Of a DNA stretch of 64,000 nt, positions 34,656-43,456 are shown one piece after another. The notes below the pieces were generated by a model, which was given only the letters and a program-made list of their open reading frames with translations, was not told the origin of the DNA and made no database searches. Position 1 is the first letter of the stretch, and every line of letters starts with the position of its first letter. Position numbers and translations under genes: made by a program. The stretch comes from Pseudomonadota bacterium (GTDB lineage Bacteria; Pseudomonadota; Gammaproteobacteria; UBA9339), in NCBI GenBank assembly GCA_021781615.1, contig JAJXWM010000003.1, forward strand, positions 57,967-121,966, read 5' to 3'.

Positions 34656-35459
34656 CGGCCCCTGAGTGCAGCTAGTTATGACCACGAAGAAATAGTAAAC
34701 ATACTGATAGCCAGAGGAACGACCGTTGAACTTGCCGATCAGCTGCGAGAGTTACGAAATCGCGGAGTTATTAACCCAAGTCAATTTACAAAAGATGCTG
34801 TTGTCAAAATAGCCGACCAGGATAATGTCTCTATCCGTTATTTTTTGTGTAAAAATCCAGATAAAGAAATCGAGAACAAAGAAACTAGAGATATCCTTGT
34901 CGCCAAAACCAAAGAAGCGCTTGAAAAAGTCGCCACGAACAACAAAAAAAATGAACAACAAAAGTGCGCTCAAATTGGCAAGATCCTGGCAAAGCACAAA
35001 GTTGGTAAGTTTTTCGAATGGTCTTTCCAAAACAACAAACTATCATTTCAAATTGATGATGATAAAATTACCGCAGAAGAGGACTTTGATGGTTGCTATG
35101 TTATTAGAACTGATAGCGCCCTAAATAAAGAAGATGCGGTTACAGGATATAAAAATCTTACCCATGTTGAACGCGCATTTAGAAATATAAAAACCATGAG
35201 TTTAGAAATTCATCCAATCTACCACTAACTAGACCGCCGTATTAAAACCCACGTATTTTTATGCATGCTGGCTTATTATGTTGAGCGGCATGCCATGCAA
35301 AGATTGAAACCATTATTTGCACAAGATGGGAAAGACGCTAAAAAGCATTTTTCATTTGCCAGAGTAATTGAAAGATTAAAGTCGATACGCATTCAGGATT
35401 GCAATTTAAACGAAATAAAAATACCAGGAATAATTACCACTCCAGACAACGAACAGTAA
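34656..35459 (+). pseudogene. IS1634/IS4-type transposase, C-terminal remnant
   Basis: One reading frame runs from ~34656 to 35459 with a single in-frame TAA at 35226-35228. Motifs in order: IGKILAKHKVGKFF, EDFDGCYVIRTDSAL, YKNLTHVERAFRNIKTM, HPIYH, then (after the stop) FLCMLAYYVERHAM. These are the last catalytic and C-terminal blocks of IS1634-type DDE transposases. The N-terminal half is missing. The very first codons (SAASYDHEEIVNILIARG) look like an ankyrin repeat, perhaps a fused unrelated fragment. Non-functional. Confidence 0.8.
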
Positions 35460-35518
35460 AAAATTTTAGATCTTTTGAAATGTAGCCAGAAGTGTGAAAT
35501 CTAAATATGCCTGAGAGC

Positions 35519-35538
35519 CCCCACTAGCATGGGGTTTT
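35519..35538 (+). terminator. Small terminator-like hairpin
   Basis: CCCCA (35519-35523) and TGGGG (35530-35534) pair around CTAGCA, followed by TTTT. It stands between the transposase remnant and the 3' end of the leftward solenoid gene. Confidence 0.5.
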
Positions 35539-35544
35539 CTGTTT

Positions 35545-38500
35545 TTAATGAATATAAGTTATGTCTAAACCACCGTCCCCTAAACCTAAATTTCCAAAAA
35601 ACATAATAGCTGCTAATCTTGCCCGGACCTTCATATCAACCCCCGGATCTCTAATCAGCCGTTGAGCAAGCTCCAAACCATCACCCCCTAACTTTAATCC
35701 TCTTACAAGCATATGCATTGCTAAGTTTGCTCGGGCCGTCACATCAACACCTTGCTCTCTAATAAGCAAATAGTGAGCAAGCTCGAAACCACCCCCTCCT
35801 AAATCTAATTCTCTTGCAAGCATAATAGCTGCTAATCTTGCCCGGACCGTCATATCAACCCCTGGATCTCTAATCAGCCGTTGAGCAAGCTCCAAACCAT
35901 CACCCCCTAACTCTATTCCTCTTACAAGCATATGCGTTGCTAAGATTGTTCGGGCCATCACATCAACACCTTGCTCTCTAATAAGCAAATAGTGAGCAAC
36001 CTCGAAACCACCCTCTCCTAAATCTAATCCTCTTACAAGCATCTGCGCCACTAATTCTGCTCGCTCCGTCACAGCAACACCTGGATCTCTAATCAACCGT
36101 TGAGCAAGCTCCAAGTCGTCCGCCTCTAAGTCTAAATTTTCAATAAGCATATGAGTTACTAGGCTTGCCCGAACCGTCACATCAATCCCTTGACTTCTAA
36201 TCAGCCGTTGAGAAAGCTCCAAGCCCAAGCCGCCGCCTCCTAAATCTAAGTTTCTAATAAGCATAAGAGCTGCTAATCTTGCCCGGACCGTCGCATCAAC
36301 CCCTTGATCTCTAATCAGCCGTTGAGCAAGCTCCAAACCATCACCCCCTAGCTTTAATCCTCTTACAAGCATATGCGCTGCTAAGACTGCTCGGGCCGTC
36401 ACATCAATACCTTGTTCTCTAATAAGCAAATCGTGAGCAAGCTCGAAACCGCCCCCTCCTAAATCTAATTCTCTTGCAAGCATAATAGCTGCTAATCTTG
36501 CCCGGACCGTCATATCAACCCCTGGATCTCTAATCAGCCGTTGAGCAAGCTCCAACAAACCATCACCCCCTAACTTTAATCCTCTTACAAGCATATGCAT
36601 TGCTAAGATTGCTCGGGCCGTCACCTCAACGCCTTGTTCTCTAATAAGCAAATCGTGAGCAAGCTCGAAACCGCCCCCTCCTAAATTTAATCCTCTTGCA
36701 AGCATAATAGCTGCTAATCTTGCCCGGACCGTCATATCAACCCCTGGATCTCTAATCAGCCGTTGAGCAAGCTCCAAATCATCACCCCCTAACTCTAATC
36801 CTCTTACAAGCATATTCGTTGCTAAGATTGCTCGGGCCGTCACATCAACACCTTGTTCTCTAATAAGCAAATCGTGAGCAAGCTCGAAATCACCCTCTCC
36901 TAAATCTAATACTCTTACAAGCATCTGCGCCACTAATTCTGCTCGCTCCGTCACAGCAACACCTGGATCCCTAATCAACCGTTGAGCAAGCTCCAAGTCG
37001 CCCGCCCCTAAATCTAATCCTCTTGCAAGCATAACAGCTGCTAACCCCGTCCGCTCCGTCACATTAACTCTTGGATCTCTAATCAGCCGTTGAGCAAGCC
37101 CAAAGTCCAAGCCGCCATTTTCTAACTCTAAATTTCTAATAAGCATAGTAGCTGCTAATTCTGCCCGGACCGTCATATCAACCCCTGGATCTCTAACCAG
37201 CCGTTGAGCAAGCTCCAAACCATCACCCCCTAACTCTAATCCTATTATAAGCATATGCATTACTAAGTTTGCTCGGGCCGTCACATCAACACCTTGTTCT
37301 CTAATAAGCAAATCGTGAGCAAGCTCGAAACCACCCTCCCCTAAATCTAATCCTCTTACAAGCATCTGCGCCACTAATTCTGCTCGGACCGTCACATTAA
37401 CACCTTGTTCTCTAATCAGCTGTTGAGCAAGATCCAAGTCGCCCGCCTCTAAGTCTAAATTTTCAATAAGCATATGAGTTACTAAGCTTGCCCGGACCGT
37501 CACATCAATCCCTTGATCTCTAATCAGCCGTTGAGAAAGCTCCAAGCCCAAGCCGCCCTCTCCTAAATCTAAGTTTCTAATAAGCATAAGAGCTGCTAAT
37601 CTTGCTCGGAGCGTCACATCAATCCCTTGATCTCTAATCAGCCGTTGAGCAAGCTCCAAACCACCCGCTCCTAAATTTAATCCTCTTGCAAGCATATGCG
37701 CTGCTAAGTTTGCTCGGGCCGTCATATCAACACCTTGTTCTCTAATAAGCAAATCGTAAGCAAGCTCCCAACTGCCAACCCATAAATCTAATTTTCTTAC
37801 AGGCATATGCGCCACTAAGTTTGCTCGGGCCGTCACATTAACCCCTGGAGCTCTAATCAACCGTTGAGCAAGCTCCAAGCCCAAGCCGCCATTTCCTAAC
37901 TCTAAATTTCTAATAAGCATAATAGCTGCTAATCTCGCCCGGACCGTCATATCGACCCCTGGATCTCTAATCAGCGGTTGAGCAAGCTCCAAACCACCTT
38001 GTCCCCAATCTAAATCCTTTTCAAGCACCTCTGTTATTAATTCCGCTCGCGTGAGAACATCAATGTTTTCATTTGCAATTAAAACTTGAAGGGAATCTAA
38101 TATTTGTCTTTCTAGACCTAAGTTTTCTCGTAGAGCTCTGATTGCCAATATCGCCCGCTGTGATGCAACATTATTTTTATTATTAATAAATTCTATAACC
38201 TTTTGCTCAAATCCTGGCTTTCTCAACCATGAATAAAATATAGACAACAAATAGTAAGTAGATTGCGAGATTGTCTCAATTCTTTGTTTTTTACGAGGAC
38301 GAGTAGTATCGTCAGAGTCCTTGTCACGCTGACGGACATGTGTATGACTTATATCGTCAGTTTCTGATCTATCTAACTCCACTTCTGTTCCTCCAGCGGC
38401 GGCTGCAGCGGCAGCAGCCGCTGGAGCTGGAGCCATAACTACTGGAAGCGCCTGATATAATGGGGGCAGGGTCCGCCAAAGTCTTTCTTCCGGAGCACCA

Positions 38501-38601
38501 CCTCTTCCAGTAGGAATAATCGGAATACCTCTGCCACTAGCTGATGAAAAAGTAGGAAAAAACATGATACTCAAAAATATCAAATTAATAATTATCTGCA
38601 T
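35545..38601 (-). CDS. Secreted alpha-solenoid repeat protein with nuclear-localisation-like motif, 1018 aa
   Basis: Not a named family. Residues 1-21 are a signal peptide (MQIIINLIFLSIMFFPTFSSA). Then come a Gly/Pro-rich stretch, a poly-Ala run (residues ~58-69) and an acidic segment. A basic cluster RPRKKQRIE at 101-109 resembles an SV40-type nuclear localisation signal. From ~200 on there are 22 tandem units of 36-38 residues plus degenerate N-terminal ones. The consensus is ELAQRLIRDPGVDMTVRA then RLAAIMLARGLDLGGGG, i.e. two helices per unit as in HEAT/ARM-type solenoids. Paralogue at 59530-61692. Export plus solenoid plus NLS-like motif suggests a host-directed binding protein; that is inference. 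Confidence 0.85.
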   Translation of the reverse strand: MQIIINLIFLSIMFFPTFSSASGRGIPIIPTGRGGAPEERLWRTLPPLYQALPVVMAPAPAAAAAAAAAGGTEVELDRSETDDISHTHVRQRDKDSDDTTRPRKKQRIETISQSTYYLLSIFYSWLRKPGFEQKVIEFINNKNNVASQRAILAIRALRENLGLERQILDSLQVLIANENIDVLTRAELITEVLEKDLDWGQGGLELAQPLIRDPGVDMTVRARLAAIMLIRNLELGNGGLGLELAQRLIRAPGVNVTARANLVAHMPVRKLDLWVGSWELAYDLLIREQGVDMTARANLAAHMLARGLNLGAGGLELAQRLIRDQGIDVTLRARLAALMLIRNLDLGEGGLGLELSQRLIRDQGIDVTVRASLVTHMLIENLDLEAGDLDLAQQLIREQGVNVTVRAELVAQMLVRGLDLGEGGFELAHDLLIREQGVDVTARANLVMHMLIIGLELGGDGLELAQRLVRDPGVDMTVRAELAATMLIRNLELENGGLDFGLAQRLIRDPRVNVTERTGLAAVMLARGLDLGAGDLELAQRLIRDPGVAVTERAELVAQMLVRVLDLGEGDFELAHDLLIREQGVDVTARAILATNMLVRGLELGGDDLELAQRLIRDPGVDMTVRARLAAIMLARGLNLGGGGFELAHDLLIREQGVEVTARAILAMHMLVRGLKLGGDGLLELAQRLIRDPGVDMTVRARLAAIMLARELDLGGGGFELAHDLLIREQGIDVTARAVLAAHMLVRGLKLGGDGLELAQRLIRDQGVDATVRARLAALMLIRNLDLGGGGLGLELSQRLIRSQGIDVTVRASLVTHMLIENLDLEADDLELAQRLIRDPGVAVTERAELVAQMLVRGLDLGEGGFEVAHYLLIREQGVDVMARTILATHMLVRGIELGGDGLELAQRLIRDPGVDMTVRARLAAIMLARELDLGGGGFELAHYLLIREQGVDVTARANLAMHMLVRGLKLGGDGLELAQRLIRDPGVDMKVRARLAAIMFFGNLGLGDGGLDITYIH
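35560..38020 (-). repeat. Tandem 108-114-bp coding repeats (about 22 units)
   Basis: The DNA shows the repeated wording CAACCCCTGGATCTCTAATC, then GCCGTTGAGCAAGCTCCAA, with a period of ~110 bp. Two unit types alternate: one with R-x-PGVDMTVRARLAAIML and one with REQGVDVTARA-x-LA-x-HMLVRG. Units 16-19 closely copy units 4-7, so a four-unit block was duplicated. High nucleotide identity implies ongoing unequal recombination. Confidence 0.9.
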
Positions 38602-39010
38602 TTCATAACCATCTTCTTAAAAAACTTAATTAAGTTAACTAAACTTTTTCATTACTTTATTTATAGTAATTTCCTAAAATATAGGATCAAATATTTTGCT
38701 CACCACATTGTTATTGCAAGCGTTTTTCGCGCAACAATCCTAACAAAACATAAAAATTTTGAATTACTACGCCGAGGCGAAAAATGCCTCGCTTGACAAT
38801 TATGTGCCTTAGAGAACCGCTACCACGCCTTCTCTACCAAATGTATACATTTAATTTACATCCAAATCCAAATTATTATATTAAGTTTAAAAACTTTCCT
38901 GTTGACCATCAACCTCATCTACAAAACCTTATTAAAAACCAACAGATAAACAACAATCTTCCATGCGCTTTAATATTATTGCTAATTATAGCGTGCATAC
39001 AGCATACATA
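38602..39010. repeat. Duplicated upstream region of the solenoid gene (copy 1)
   Basis: 38602-38702 is nearly identical to 61693-61795 upstream of the paralogue, including a shared promoter-like TATAAA/TTGATC pair on the reverse strand (38660-38665 and 38685-38690, spacer 19). 38880-39010 matches 61797-61920. Copy 1 has about 175 extra bases between these blocks (38703-38880), containing a CGAGGC...GCCTCG hairpin. The similarity shows that a whole locus was duplicated. Confidence 0.8.
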
Positions 39011-39049
39011 AATTAAGCAACCCTTAAGTGGCCCAGGCCCAGGGGTCGA

Positions 39050-39255
39050 GTCCGCTATGTGAGTAGTCAAGTAATTTTTAAGTAATACAACCCCATAAAA
39101 TCATTTTATGATTTTGAATATATCGTTGCCAACTTATTAATATTAAAAATCATGGTCATTAAATTTTATTTCTATTGTTTTATGTTTGCTCGATTGTTGG
39201 CTTTTGCTCAGAATCACAGGTTTTTAGCTTTTCAGATGTCGTAGTCAAATATCTT
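39050..39255. repeat. Solo copy of an IS110 non-coding end
   Basis: CTATGTGAGTAGTCAAGTA, AATACAACCCC, a TCATTTT/ATGATTTT hairpin, TTGTTTTATGTTTGCTCGA and finally CGTAGTCAAAT occur in this order. The same order appears at 52852-53095, which is the 3' non-coding end of the IS110 element there. No transposase is attached here, so this is a relic. Confidence 0.65.
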
Positions 39256-39326
39256 AAAGCATACACAGTAATTATGGTAAAAAATATTTTAAACCAAATT
39301 TTTATAATAAATCATGGGGTAAAACA

Positions 39327-39641
39327 TTAACAAGCACCCAAATAATATGCACCTATACATCCCATACAACATCCCGCACCAAAAGCAGCAGCAATATTAA
39401 GGTATGGTTGTATATTAGGACAATCATATTTGATAAAAGGGTCCTCACTATTAACACCAAAGCCCCATTGCCCCTCCTTTATACCGAGAGTCTCGCAACA
39501 TATGTTTTCACAATCTAGCATACTTGCAATTTTATGAAATTCACTTACTAAAACACTAAAACCTCTACCTTTAGAATAGCAAAAGCAGGAAGAATTACCG
39601 CTGATATAATTAGTCTCTGGTTGACTTAACGTTTCAATCAT
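39327..39641 (-). CDS. Cysteine-rich peptide with leader-like N-terminus, 104 aa
   Basis: Ten cysteines. The N-terminus MIETLSQPETNYISG followed by NSSCFCYSKGRG resembles a bacteriocin-type leader with a Gly near residue 15 and a Cys-rich core. Internal CENICCE and a C-terminal small-residue/Cys segment (AAAFGAGCCMGCIGAYY) follow. A ribosome binding site AAGGGTGG lies 8 bases upstream. The pattern C-x-C-x-x-K then C-x3-CC is shared with the next gene (39836-40132) and with the toxin N-terminus at 62371. Secretion by a peptidase-containing ABC transporter is possible but no transporter is in the window. Confidence 0.6.
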   Translation of the reverse strand: MIETLSQPETNYISGNSSCFCYSKGRGFSVLVSEFHKIASMLDCENICCETLGIKEGQWGFGVNSEDPFIKYDCPNIQPYLNIAAAFGAGCCMGCIGAYYLGAC

Positions 39642-39835
39642 ATAAATACCACCCTTAATTTTATTCCAATTATCAATGCCTCTATTTTTAATCTCAATTT
39701 ATTCTTAATTTAGTATTATTCTGGAACTTTTAAAAAAACACATCACTTTCCACTTTACATATTCAAATAACAAACAGTATTATTATAGGGTTCCAGCAGC
39801 AAGTCTTTTGTGATAAATTAAAAAGCATCATACCT

Positions 39836-40132
39836 TCAAAGCAATGGATGGTCTAAATACTTATATTCAGGTCCAGTTATTAGCGTACCCACCAAATGTA
39901 CGCTTGCTCCTGGCTTTGCATTAGCTGGACATCTACCATCAGTACGTACTCCATCTCGTACATATGTCCATGATACAATATCAAAATATACAACTTCGCA
40001 ACAGAAATGGAAACATCTATCAGGTGAAGATGGACTACGCGAAGGTAAAGATGTGCCTCCTGATTTATTACAATAGCAACATTTAGTTGCTCCTCTTACC
40101 TGCTGGATTTCGTCATACTTTAAAGTTTGCAT
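39836..40132 (-). CDS. Cysteine-rich peptide with double-glycine-type leader, 98 aa
   Basis: The first 15 residues, MQTLKYDEIQQVRGA, read like a class II bacteriocin leader (consensus ...LxxxEIxxVxGG), followed by a core starting TKCCYCNKSGG. Seven cysteines, including CFHFCCE, parallel to CENICCE in the 39327 peptide. The C-terminal part is not Cys-rich. It is ~195 bp upstream of the 39327 gene on the same strand. Function unknown; an exported antimicrobial or signalling peptide is a hypothesis. Confidence 0.6.
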   Translation of the reverse strand: MQTLKYDEIQQVRGATKCCYCNKSGGTSLPSRSPSSPDRCFHFCCEVVYFDIVSWTYVRDGVRTDGRCPANAKPGASVHLVGTLITGPEYKYLDHPLL

Positions 40133-40165
40133 ATTACGCTCCTTTTTGGATCATTAAAGCCATAT

Positions 40166-40264
40166 AAAAATAATCAATTTTTTGACTTCGCCCAAGGGGA
40201 AGAGCTGCGCTTCTCCCCCTTGGTAATCCCCCATCGCTTTGTCCCCGCGGCAAGCCGCAGGGAA
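40166..40264. repeat. Interspersed palindromic repeat, copy C (internally deleted)
   Basis: Third copy of the 2331/4971 element. It has AATCAATTTTTTGACTTCGCCC, lacks about 25-30 bp of the left stem region, keeps GGGGAAGAGC...CTTCTCCCCCTTGG and CCCCCATCGCTTTGTCCCC, and ends GGGAAATTA. It lies between the Cys-rich peptide gene and a secreted-protein gene. Confidence 0.75.
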
Positions 40265-40388
40265 ATTAGTATTTTATACGTATGATAAAAACCAATCTAT
40301 AAATACTAAGCGCAACCCCAAGAGACCACATCATTAGATTAATAGCGCTCTTAGCTTTGAAGCCTACAAGCAAAGCTTTCTAAGCATT

Positions 40389-41087
40389 TTAATTTCCTGG
40401 CTTAGTACAAACCTCATTTGTAGTGCATTCTGACTTTGACATCGAAGAAATTCTTTGTTTCAGTTTTTCAACTTCTTCAGTAAGTAATTGAACAGTGTCG
40501 ATTAGCTCGGTTACTGTATATAGAACGCCACCTTCGCAGTTAAAGGATCGTATATTATCAAAGTGCCCATTCCTTTTTGACTGCGCAATTTCATTTATAT
40601 AACTTCCACATACGTTATTCAATCGAACACGCTGTCTATCAAAAACAATAGAGCTCAAAAACTTTATTCCAAGCTTTTTCTTAAAAGATTCTATCACGCT
40701 CACTATATCCCGATCTGTTCCAGTGTTCCTTATGTTTTCCTTTATCTCTGTTTTATATGCATCATAATACATCAACAATCCACTAATATATTTTGATATA
40801 TTACAAGTCGGATTTTTTAAAACAGCCAAATGCTTTTCTGACGTACGAGCTCGCTCAAGTAACTGGGAAACAATAGTATACATGCCCTGAAAGTTTGGAT
40901 AATTTGGTGGTTCTAATAACATCTTAAATTCTTTATCTACGTCGGCAAGATTACCGAGCATTCCTTGATACTGACAAAAAGATTCTAAATCATCATAACC
41001 AACCAACTCATGAGAAGTAGCAGCATTAGCCACCTCGGCAATTACAAGCAATGCCATAACCAACGTTAAAACAAAGGTTCTTTTCAT
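40389..41087 (-). CDS. Secreted protein of unknown function, 232 aa
   Basis: A clean signal peptide (MKRTFVLTLVMALLVIAEVANA) is followed by a ~210-aa helical mature part with six to eight cysteines. A C-terminal coiled coil reads LIDTVQLLTEEVEKLKQRI. No domain recognised. It lies in the same orientation as the two Cys-rich peptide genes, with a palindromic repeat between, and has a hairpin element ~100 bp upstream. A periplasmic or secreted role is likely. Confidence 0.75.
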   Translation of the reverse strand: MKRTFVLTLVMALLVIAEVANAATSHELVGYDDLESFCQYQGMLGNLADVDKEFKMLLEPPNYPNFQGMYTIVSQLLERARTSEKHLAVLKNPTCNISKYISGLLMYYDAYKTEIKENIRNTGTDRDIVSVIESFKKKLGIKFLSSIVFDRQRVRLNNVCGSYINEIAQSKRNGHFDNIRSFNCEGGVLYTVTELIDTVQLLTEEVEKLKQRISSMSKSECTTNEVCTKPGN

Positions 41088-41191
41088 TTCTTTTCTCCAT
41101 TAATTAATCAACATTATAAAGCGTACGGCCTAAATTGTGCTTCATTATAGATGATTCATTAATAACAATCATTATATTTATCGTAATTATT

Positions 41192-41236
41192 CAGCATCAC
41201 TGCAAGTAGCAAAAAACGCCACTTGCAGTGATGCTG
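41192..41236. repeat. 19-bp-stem hairpin element, copy 2 (loop inverted)
   Basis: Arms 41192-41210 and 41218-41236 pair with one mismatch around AAAAAAC. The flanks TCGTAATTATT and ATATATCGC match copy 1 at 5220-5264 in the same direction. The loop (AAAAAAC here, GTTTTTT there) is in the opposite direction. Confidence 0.8.
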
Positions 41237-41860
41237 ATATATCGCGACCCAGGGGTCAAGTCCTGACAACCGACAGCCAATCCGATAATTTTTATAGTAA
41301 TTCGGAGCCCAAAATACCATATAGATAAAACCGCTGTATTCCCTTGCTGAGTAACTTTTGACATTATTTTATAGTGGCAAGACATTTACGATTGTTATAT
41401 AGAGCTTGTCCCATTTCCCCCGATTTTTAGAGGCATGTCTATCAACCAATATTAGCGCTAGATTATTTTCTAAAAATTCCTCGTATTTTTTTGCAATTAG
41501 ATCCAATTCTAGCAAAGACACCGATTTCGAAACACATAATTTCCTGAGAGGGTCCTTATTTTTTTAACAGACATATCGGGGGAATTACTACGCCGCTTTT
41601 TTCAGTATCGAGCTTTCTATATCGAGATCCTTACGCGACAACAACCAAAGATTGTGCGTCAGCACACACCAAAGGTTATACAGCGCTGAGATATGCAACA
41701 GAAAAAGGGCACCTATCAACAGTAAGAACCTTACCCTGACAAAAACAAAGGTATCCGACTCATCATGAGAAGTGCATTGATTATTTTTTGCTGGTAAACT
41801 ACCACAATTAATTTAAGATTAAGCGAAAGAAAAACGCCAGTCTGTTCGAGGAAGGTACTC
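41237..41860. other. Gene-poor region with decayed sequence
   Basis: No intact gene. A CCCAGGGGTCAAGTCC string at ~41248 resembles one near 39032. ATTTCCCCCGAT (~41409) and ATCGGGGGAATT (~41575) form an inverted repeat enclosing ~160 bp, which may be the ends of a vanished element. On the reverse strand a ~45-codon open stretch ends at 41588 (LLHISALYNLWCVLTHN, then SSILKKAA) and looks like a transposase tail, but the family is not certain. Confidence 0.4.
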
Positions 41861-42316
41861 ATGCCAAAAGTAAAACTTAAACTAAAGGCTTTTCGACAGA
41901 ATATAGCCAAGGTACACAAGCAGCTTCAAAAACAACTAAGATCATATAATGTCAGCAAGATTAAGGGTTATCAAAGAAAGCATCTAATACTCAATTATTA
42001 CAACGGTAAAAAATTACTTGCTGGTTTGTATGCTTATCAAGTTTTAGGCGTATTTTATATCGACCTTTTATGGGTTGGTGAAGCTTATCGGCATCAAGGC
42101 TTGGGATCTAAACTTTTAAAAGCGGCAGAAAATTGTGCCCTTAAAAATAAAGCGTTATACATAAGATTGAACACTGGATCATTTCAAGCGCCAGAATTTT
42201 ATTTAAAAAATAACTATGAACAATTTGCAAAGCTACCGCTTGTCACCACCACCAAACAAAAACATTACGATTACTACTTTGTTAAGTATTTAAAACAAAA
42301 TTCCAGAGAGATTTAG
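41861..42316 (+). CDS. GNAT-family N-acetyltransferase
   Basis: 151 aa. Motif A reads YRHQGLGSKLLKAAENCA, preceded by beta-4 IDLLWVGEAYR; FYLKNNYEQF is the usual C-terminal block. Substrate unknown. First gene of a tight rightward series: only 3 bp separate it from the beta-lactamase gene, so they are surely co-transcribed. The basic N-terminal helix is unusual. Confidence 0.85.
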   Translation: MPKVKLKLKAFRQNIAKVHKQLQKQLRSYNVSKIKGYQRKHLILNYYNGKKLLAGLYAYQVLGVFYIDLLWVGEAYRHQGLGSKLLKAAENCALKNKALYIRLNTGSFQAPEFYLKNNYEQFAKLPLVTTTKQKHYDYYFVKYLKQNSREI

Positions 42317-42319
42317 TCT

Positions 42320-43456
42320 ATGAAACCAAAAAATTATCTGCAAAAAGTTGTTGCGATTTTATTTTTATTCTTAATATGTCAGCGTGGTTTAGCTGGAGAA
42401 CTAGATCATAAACAGTTTGTCGCCAAGGAAATTGCTAAACTTATGCGACAGTATCAAATACCGGGGGCAGCAGTTGCAATAATTGACGGCGGCAAGCCTT
42501 ATACCTATGTTTTTGGTATTGCAAGTGAAACCAATAACACTCCTGTTACCAATAATACTATTTTCGAGGTAGGATCTATAACCAAATTATTTACCGCGCT
42601 GCTGTGTGTTGCAGCCCAAAACCAGCCAGGTAATCCCTTAATAAAATATTATCCAATATTCAGTAACAATCCATATCTACAAAAAATTACTTTAGAAGAA
42701 TTATTAACTTATACTAGCAAACTACCTTTTGAACTACCGACAAACATTAAAACCATGAGTCAGATGCAAAGCTATCTTTTAAAATGGCGACCGACGAATG
42801 TCCTAGACCTTCAATGGCAATATTCAAACGTAGGGATAGGTTTGCTAGGCATAGCACTACAAAATAAAGATCACAAGAAAATAGACCAGCTATATAGAAA
42901 ATATATTCTGGAGCAACTTGATATGAAGCATACGGGCATTGAGATTAATAAAAAGTTCTGGCCATATTTCGCGCAAGGCCATAAGGAAGATGGCAACATA
43001 ACACCATATTCTTTTGACAGTCACAGTTTTTACTCATCCGCAGGGGGCATGAAATCAAATATCCAAGATATGTCTCGTTTTTTGACTATTGCTGCTGGTT
43101 TACAAAATACACCCCTGAACCTTAAACAAGCAATGGAAAATACGCAAACACCAAGACTAGAAGTTAACGGTAGCCAACAGGGCTTAGTGTGGCAAATCCA
43201 TTCGTTAATTGACCACGCATTATTGAATGAACCAGAAAAAATGAACCTGGGGCCACTGCCGGCTAAATGGTTACCAAAAAACCAACAAGTATTTGATCCA
43301 AATAAGCTAATTGATAAAACAGGAGCAACCAATGGTTTTCGAGCTTATATAGCCGTTATTCCTGGCAAACAACGTGGCATAGTGATATTACTAAATAAAT
43401 ACATCCCAAATGGTGCCATTGTAAATACAGGAAGGAGAATAGTGCTTTGGAACTGA
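42320..43456 (+). CDS. Class C (AmpC-type) beta-lactamase homologue
   Basis: 378 aa with signal peptide (YLQKVVAILFLFLICQRGLAG). S86-x-x-K in FEVGSITKLFT, Y-x-N in WQYSNVGIGLLG and the KTG triad in IDKTGATNGF are all present, in the class C order and spacing; the tail VIPGKQRGIVILLNK also fits AmpC. The enzyme should be periplasmic and acylate beta-lactams or peptidoglycan peptides. Whether it confers resistance cannot be read from sequence. No ampR is adjacent; the gene is in an operon with acetyl- and phosphotransferase genes. Confidence 0.88.
   Translation: MKPKNYLQKVVAILFLFLICQRGLAGELDHKQFVAKEIAKLMRQYQIPGAAVAIIDGGKPYTYVFGIASETNNTPVTNNTIFEVGSITKLFTALLCVAAQNQPGNPLIKYYPIFSNNPYLQKITLEELLTYTSKLPFELPTNIKTMSQMQSYLLKWRPTNVLDLQWQYSNVGIGLLGIALQNKDHKKIDQLYRKYILEQLDMKHTGIEINKKFWPYFAQGHKEDGNITPYSFDSHSFYSSAGGMKSNIQDMSRFLTIAAGLQNTPLNLKQAMENTQTPRLEVNGSQQGLVWQIHSLIDHALLNEPEKMNLGPLPAKWLPKNQQVFDPNKLIDKTGATNGFRAYIAVIPGKQRGIVILLNKYIPNGAIVNTGRRIVLWN

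Noticed and set aside
35560..38020. Regular ~110-bp repeats considered as a CRISPR array
   Set aside because: The repeats are coding, in frame, without unique spacers, and give a coherent solenoid protein; no cas genes are present.
38784..39011. 75-aa rightward frame upstream of the first solenoid gene
   Set aside because: The paralogous region at 61797-61930 does not keep the frame, so the conservation is not protein-coding.
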